Positions 58,010 through 64,000 of a stretch of 64,000 nucleotides of DNA are shown in pieces. Source of the DNA: Macrostomum hystrix. Lineage: Eukaryota > Platyhelminthes > Macrostomidae. Within the stretch, counting starts at the first letter, position 1. Every line of letters begins with the position of its first letter. The position numbers and the translations under genes were made by a program. The notes below the pieces were generated by a model. The model searched no databases. It was given only the letters and a program-made list of their open reading frames with translations, and was not told where the DNA came from. The stretch is taken from contig CATNEN010000039.1 in the NCBI GenBank assembly GCA_950097015.1, positions 19,833,501 to 19,897,500 of the forward strand, in the 5' to 3' direction.

Positions 58010-59700
58010 CACGTTTCTTCAGGTTGCAGCCCCCATTCCACCGTCTCTTCAGGTTGCAGCCCCCATTCCACCGTCTCTTCAGTTTGCAACCCCCATTCCA
58101 CCGTCTGTTCAGGTTGCAGCCCCCATTCCACCGTCTCTCCAGGTTGCAGCCCCCATTCCACCGTCTCTTCAGGTTGCAACCCCCATTCCACCGTCTCTTC
58201 AGGTTGCAGCCCCCATTCCACCGTCTCTTCAGGTTGCAACCTCCATTCCACCGTCTCTTCAGGTTGCAACCTCCATTCCTCCGTCTCTTCAGGTTGCAAC
58301 CCCCATTCCACCGTCTCTTCAGGTTGCAACCCCCATTCCACCGTCTCTTCAGGTTGCAACCCCCATTCCACCGTCTCTTCAGGTTGCAACCTCCATTCCA
58401 CCGTCTCTTCAGGTTGCAACCCCCATTCCACCGTCTCTTCAGGTTGCAGCCCCCATTCCACCGTCTCTTCAGGTTGCAGCCCCCATTCCACCGTCTCTTC
58501 AGGTTGCAACCCCCATTCCACCGTCTCTTCAGGTTGCAGCCCCCATTCCACCGTCTCTTCAGGTTGCAACCTCCATTCCACCGTCTCTTCAGGTTGCAAC
58601 CTCCATTCCTCCGTCTCTTCAGGTTGCAACCCCCATTCCACCGTCTCTTCAGGTTGCAACCTCCATTCCACCGTCTCTTCAGGTTGCAACCCCCATTCCA
58701 CCGTCTCTTCAGGTTGCAACCTCCATTCCACCGTCTCTTCAGGTTGCAACCTCCATTCCACCTTTTCTTCAGGTTGCAGCCCCCATTCCACCGTCTCTTC
58801 AGGTTGCAACCTCCATTCCACCGTCTCTTCAGGTTGCAACCTCCATTCCTCCGTCTCTTCAGGTTGCAACCTCCATTCCACCGTCTCTTCAGGTTGCAAC
58901 CCCCATTCCACCGTCTCTTCAGGTTGCAACCCCCATTCCACCGTCTCTTCAGCTTGCAAACCCCATTCCACCGTCTCTTCAGGTTGCAACCCCCATTCCA
59001 CCGTCTCTTCAGGTTGCAACCTCCATTCCACCGTCTCTTCAGGTTGCAACCTCCATTCCACCTTTTCTTCAGGTTGCAGCCCCCATTCCACCGTCTCTTC
59101 AGGTTGCAACCTCCATTCCACCGTCTCTTCAGGTTGCAACCTCCATTCCTCCGTCTCTTCAGGTTGCAACCTCCATTCCACCGTCTCTTCAGGTTGCAAC
59201 CCCCATTCCACCGTCTCTTCAGGTTGCAACCTCCATTCCACCGTCTCTTCAGGTTGCAACCCCCATTCCACCGTCTCTTCAGCTTGCAACCCCCATTCCA
59301 CCGTCTCTTCAGGTTGCAACCCCCATTCCACCGTCTCTTCAGGTTGCAACCTCCATTCCACCGTCTCTTCAGGTTGCAACCCCCATTCCACCGTCTCTTC
59401 AGCTTGCAAACCCCATTCCACCGTCTCTTCAGGTTGCAACCCCCATTCCACCGTCTCTTCAGGTTGCAACCTCCATTCCACCGTCTCTTCAGGTTGCAAC
59501 CTCCATTCCACCGTCTCTTCAGGTTGCAACCCCCATTCCACCGTCTCTTCAGCTTGCAAACCCCATTCCACCGTCTCTTCAGGTTGCAACCCCCATTCCA
59601 CCGTCTCTTCAGGTTGCAACCTCCATTCCACCGTCTCTTCAGGTTGCAACCTCCATTCCACCGTCTCTTCAGCTTGCAACCTCCATTGTCCGTTTCTTCA
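58010..59700. repeat. Minisatellite upstream of NAGS, 30-bp unit, about 56 copies
   Basis: Units contain AGGTTGCAACCTCCATTCCA and CCGTCTCTTC in exact 30-bp register. An ATG frame from 57970 to 59763 (597 codons) reads RLQPPFHRLF per unit; the two commonest variants (CAA/CAG, CCT/CCC) are silent in that frame only. A higher-order period of 300 bp is visible: the CCTTTTCTTC variant occurs near 58762 and 59062. I annotate it as a repeat; coding is possible but unproven. Confidence 0.97.
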
Positions 59701-60199
59701 GGGTTTCTTCAGTCTGCTTTTCCCCATATTTTCATGTCGATTAAAGTGAGCAATATAATTTAGCTATTTACGATTTTAGAATTAAATAACCCTGTTTCTA
59801 TCCCCGCTATTGTTTTAATTCACAGATCGCATCCCTAACTAGTTAGATATATTTCCCATATGCTCTGTTTTCGTCTGCTTTCAGTCCTCGGGGTAAATAT
59901 TGAGTCTAAACAGCCTTTCAAAGCTAATTCCCAAAGTTTTCTAGATCAAATCATTAGCTTTAGCCATATAAGGCTGACTCATTTCCCAATGACAGCGCGT
60001 GTTTCAGTGGTGTCCCTGCATAGTGTATTGGATCGCAGAGGATATAGAAAATTCCAGAAGACTTAGCTGAGGGCTTGCTTACAACTGGTCTAGCCCACTG
60101 AGTCTAGTCATAAATAGCCCCGTTTTTTTAACTTAAGTCAGGTTTTAAGCTTCCAAAGCTTTAAGAAGTCAAGTTGCAGATAAGAACTGACCGCTGAGC
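59701..60199. other. NAGS upstream region
   Basis: No gene seen; the short frame at 59860-60066 looks non-coding. A splice acceptor-like AAGTTGCAG ends at 60179, 20 bp before the NAGS ATG. Confidence 0.5.
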
Positions 60200-63080
60200 A
60201 TGCTGGTTCGCTCAGCAGCTTCCATCATCGCCAGAACTTTAAATAGGCGTCGCCAATTGTCCTCGTATCTGTTCAGCGGCAACAGCTCGCCTTGGAACCG
60301 ACTGACCAGTCCGGAGGTTCCAATCGTCCCGTCTGCGGCGGCAGCTGCTCTAGCTGACAGTCCCGAAGATCCAGAACGCTTAGTTGGCACAGCCGGCCTT
60401 CGCAAATTTGTTGAGAACATCACCAAGAAGCCAAAGGAGGCCAGGCTATGGCTGAAGTACTTCAAGTATTTCTCGGCGAAGTCACCCGGCCGGGCGTTCG
60501 CTGTGATGCGCCTGGCGCCAGACGTCTTCAACGACACTCGCGAGCTTCGACGACTGGCCTGGTCCACGGCCTTCCTGTTTGAGCACGGCCTCGTGTCCGC
60601 GCTGATCTGTCGGATGGCCGGCGACGAGGACTGGCGCCGGGCTGAGCTGCTGAGCCAGCTGCTGTCCAGACACGGCGTACCGTCGCGCGTCCTGCTGATG
60701 AACGGTCTGGCAGATGCGGAGGACTCCGTCGGCTGCCTGTCGAAGCAACAGGGCGAGAATCTGCTGGCTTTGGCCCAGGTCTGCGTACCGATCGTCTGCT
60801 GTCCGGTGCTCGAGTCGACAGCCACCAACACCACGTCATGCTTCGCTGCAGATGCGGCCGATGGCAGATCTTCGGGTGCGGCTGACGCTGTCGACGCCTC
60901 TCTGATGCGTATCTGCCGCTCGCTGCGACCACTGAAAGTCATGCTGCTTAGCGGCCAAAGCGGACTGCCAGATCCGAGGGGCCGAATCATGAGCGACATT
61001 CATTTGCCAGGTGAGACTAGCAACTAGGCTTGGCTAGTTTACTAGTTACATGTCACTAGACCAACAATGACGGCACAAAACGTTCACAAAAACACCAATC
61101 ACAACGTTAAAAATCTCCCAAAAGTAACTAAACTTAATGAAACGTCATAAACCTACCTTACAATCCTGCAACAACGTCACCAACATTCAACAACATCGCA
61201 AACCTACAAAAACTTCAAAAACCAACAACAACGTCGCAAACATACTACAACGTCAAAAACCTACAACAACGTCACAAACCTACAACAACGTCACAAACCT
61301 ACAACAACGTCACAAACCTGCAACAACGTCGCAAACCTACAACAACGTCACAAACCTACAACAACGTCACAAGCCTACAACAACGTCGCAAACCTACAAC
61401 AACGTCACAAACCTACAACAACGTCACAAACCTACAACAACGTCACAAACCTACAACAACGTCGCAAACCTACAACAACGTCACAAACCTACAACAACGT
61501 CACAAACCTACAACAACGTCACAAACCTACAACAACGTCACAAACCTACAACAACGTCACAAACCTACAACAACGTCACAAACCTGCAACAACGTCACAA
61601 GCCTACAACAACGTCACAAACCTACAACAACGTCACAAACCTACAACAACGTCACAAACCTACAACAACGTCGCAAACCTACAACAACGTCACAAACCTA
61701 CAACAACGTCACAAACCTACAACAACGTCACAAACCTACAACAACGTCGCAAACCTACAACAACGTCGCAAACCTACAACAACGTCACAAACCTACAACA
61801 ACGTCACAAACCTACAACAACGTCACAAACCCACGTCGTAAAACTTGCCACAACATCACAAAAATTTTACTAACAAATCACAAAAGCTACCAAATCGGTA
61901 AAAAGCATGTCAACTATAGCACACACTAATAAAACAAAAAAATGCGTAAACTTTACCAAATAAAAACTAAAAAAACTCTTCTTTTTCTGATTCCAGGTGA
62001 TCTTGCGCCACTCGTAGGCAGCAGCAGTCATCTGAGCCACGAGCAGCGTCGACTCCTGCGTACCTCAGCGGGTTTATTAAACTGCTTATCAAGCGAAAGC
62101 CAGGTGATACTAACTAGCGCTGGCTGCGTTGTTCAAGAACTTTTCACCCATCACGGCTCGGGGACAATGGTCCGGTCTAGCGAACGCATCGTTCAACAAT
62201 GCACCCTGAAGGGTGTCAATCGGGCGGCCCTGTCGGCCCTATTAAATCGCTCATTTGTTAAAACACTGCGCGAAGACTGGTACACCCGGGTCGAGGGTCT
62301 CGTTGAGTCTGTCTACGTTAGCGAGAACTACAGCGCCGCCGCAGTGATACTTCGCCTGCCCAGCATTCGAGTTCCGTACTTAGACAAGATTGCGGTAAGA
62401 TCGCAAGACTGTTCAGTTCTTGAACAGGAATACATTTGTGTAACAGAAAATTACTCTAAAAGCTAGGCTATAATTCTTATTAGAATTTTGAAATAAAGTC
62501 TAATCGGAAGGATTTATATCTAAAAGGAAGGCTTCATATCTAACAGGACGGTTTCATATCTAACAGGACGGTTTCATATCTAACAGAAAGGCTTCATATC
62601 TAACCGGAAGGTTTCATATCTAACAGGAAGGCTTTATATCTAACAGGAAGGATTTATATCTAACAGGAAGGTTTCATATCTAACAGGAATGTTTCATATC
62701 TAACAGGAAGGTTTCATATCTAACAGGAAGGTTTCATATCTAACAGGAATGTTTCATATCTAACAGGAAAGTAAAATATCTAACGAGACTGCTCATATTT
62801 ATCATATTTATTGCTCAAACAGGTCAGCGAAGCTGCTCAAGGCTCCGGCTTAGCTGTGATGCTGTGGAGTCGCATTGTGGAAGACTATCCCGCACTGTTC
62901 TGGCGCGCCAGATACACAAACAAGGCTGCATTGGCCTGGTACAGCAGCCTAGCCCAGGGTAGCTGGAAGGCCGAAGCTGATTGGACAATATTCTGGTATG
63001 GCCTAAGCAATAGCGGCCTACTTGGCGCCCTCATCGACTATGCGGCTAAGAAACCTGCCGATTTTATTGATCCTCACTGA
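60200..63080 (+). CDS. NAGS: N-acetylglutamate synthase, mitochondrial
   Basis: Exons 60200-61010, 61997-62394 and 62823-63080 give 488 residues; human NAGS has 534. It makes N-acetylglutamate from glutamate and acetyl-CoA; in animals this activates carbamoyl phosphate synthetase 1. The first 25 residues (MLVRSAASIIARTLNRRRQL) are basic and free of acids, as in a mitochondrial presequence. The amino-acid-kinase-like domain spans about 65-300, with GRAFAVMRLAPDV near the start, SLRPLKVMLLSGQSGLPDP and GRIMSDIHLPGD. The acetyltransferase domain has VYVSENYSAAAVILRLPS, PYLDKIAVSEAAQGSGLAVM (acetyl-CoA loop QGSG at 409-412), LFWRARYTN and WTIFWYGLSNSG. Intron 1 is phase 1 (glycine split) and intron 2 is phase 0. 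Confidence 0.95.
61140..61850. repeat. Minisatellite in NAGS intron 1, 19-bp unit
   Basis: About 32 copies of CGTCACAAACCTACAACAA with CAC/CGC and TAC/TGC variants. Since 19 is not a multiple of three, the stop-free frame of 234 codons cycles through all phases. Confidence 0.97.
62510..62790. repeat. Minisatellite in NAGS intron 2, 20-bp unit
   Basis: Copies of TCATATCTAACAGGAAGGTT. Each carries a CTAACAG|G that resembles a weak branch point or acceptor, as in MED12 intron 8 but less convincing. Confidence 0.94.
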
Positions 63081-63385
63081 AGGTCGACTTGCGGATTCCC
63101 ACGATTCGCTTCCCACCGATTCAACGTGTTATTTTTCCTAAATGCGACTAATGTTTTGCTAATAATAACTTAATACATGTACATGGTGTCATACCTTTAT
63201 TCTACGAATATATCCCAAAAATCGACATACAACATTGATCTGCAGATTTCAATATCTTACTTCAGTAATTCGTTCGATTTGAGATAAAACTCTTTAGTTT
63301 TTTTTTTATTTTAAAGGACAGTTTTGAACAGACTGTCCTTTTAAAAGGTGGAATGGCAATTTCGAGAGCTCGAAGGAGATATTCA
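63081..63385. other. NAGS 3' flank
   Basis: AT-rich 3' UTR and flank. An AAGGACAGT/ACTGTCCTTTT inverted repeat at about 63315-63344 could form a hairpin. No AATAAA seen. Confidence 0.4.
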
Positions 63386-63389
63386 GGAA

Positions 63390-64000
63390 GACATTGAGAG
63401 ATTAATAGAGACTGTGAGAGATTAACAGAGACTGTGAGAGATTAACAGAGACTGTGAGAGATTAACAGAGACTGTGAGAGATTAATAGAGACTGTGAGAG
63501 ATTAATAGAGACTGTGAGAGATTAATAGAGACTGTGAGAGATTAATAGAGACTGTGAGAGATTAATAGAGACTGTGAGAGATTAACAGAGACTGTGAAAG
63601 ATTAACAGAGACTGTAAGAGATTAATAGAGACTGTGAGAGATTAATAGAGACTGTGAGTGATTAATAGAGAATGTGAGAGATTAACAGAGACTGTGAGAG
63701 ATAATTAGAGACTGTGAGAGATTAATAGAGACTGTGAGAGATAATTAGAGACTGTGAGAGATTAATGGAGACTGTGAGAGATTAACAGAGACTGTGAGAG
63801 ATTAACAGAGACTGTGAGAGATAATTAGAGACTGTGAGAGATAATTAGAGACTGTGAGAGATTAATGGAGACTGTGAGAGATTAATAGAGACTGTGAGAG
63901 ATTAACAGAGACTGTGAGAGATTATTAGAGACTGTGAGAGATTAATAGAGACTGTGAGAGATTAATAGAGACTGTGAGAGATTAACAGAGACTGTGAGAG
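63390..64000. repeat. Minisatellite at the right window edge, 20-bp unit
   Basis: About 30 copies of AGAGACTGTGAGAGATTAAT with TAAC and ATAATT variants. It continues past the window. Confidence 0.97.

Noticed and set aside
57952..59679. Minus-strand frame with ten-residue EETVEW repeats and a hydrophobic end
   Set aside because: The common variants change Arg/Gly in this frame, it starts inside the array, and the same DNA is open in three frames. The plus frame is kept only as a finding.
59860..60066. 68-codon frame before NAGS
   Set aside because: No similarity recognised, short, and between an array and the NAGS leader.
8693..63080. A functional operon or biosynthetic cluster
   Set aside because: The seven gene products act in unrelated processes; only their orientation is shared.

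Overview
This is eukaryotic nuclear DNA from an invertebrate animal. All seven identifiable genes are conserved single-copy metazoan genes, split by introns that begin with GT and end with AG. The exons are GC-rich and use the standard code; intergenic DNA is AT-rich. Two decayed non-LTR retrotransposons and several tRNA-derived SINE heads are present. A spiralian, possibly a flatworm-like lineage, is my inference from sequence style only; no marker in the window fixes the phylum.

Layout. Positions 1-8692 hold no gene I can support: three minisatellites, a GC-rich hairpin cluster near 1.96-2.11 kb, and AT-rich DNA. Then come seven genes, all on the plus strand: MED12 (8693-23826), PRIM1 (26132-28163), WDR36/UTP21 (28992-36593), BORCS5 (38433-39979), EEFSEC (41120-47562), ERCC4/XPF (49408-56247, first codons not found) and NAGS (60200-63080). 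I rebuilt each coding sequence from splice sites and reading phase. Together they have 29 coding introns, and all joined frames stay open. A possible minus-strand gene lies at 57380-57811. The genes do not form one pathway: Mediator kinase module, replication priming, rRNA processing, lysosome positioning, selenocysteine decoding, excision repair and N-acetylglutamate synthesis. Shared orientation is the only sign of a joint arrangement.

The dominant feature of the window is tandem repetition. I count 38 separate minisatellite arrays covering roughly 25 kb, about 39% of the window by my hand estimate. Nearly every intron longer than about 100 bp (26 of 29 introns overall) and nearly every intergenic gap carries its own array. 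Units are usually 15-62 bp and nearly always unrelated to those in the next intron. Because many unit lengths are multiples of three, several arrays make long stop-free frames that are not genes.

Introns also share unusual borders. By my count 22 of 29 are phase 0, 13 of 29 have AG|GT at both the donor and the acceptor, and 8 of 29 donors have a pyrimidine at position +3. In ERCC4 an array starts inside the exon end and repeats the splice donor; in MED12 intron 8 each unit carries a 3' splice site-like motif. WDR36 exon 2 starts exactly where a tRNA-SINE head ends. ERCC4 shows no in-frame ATG before its first recognisable exon, which opens at a splice acceptor in phase 0. A spliced leader that supplies the start codon, as proposed for flatworms, would explain this; a hidden micro-exon would too.
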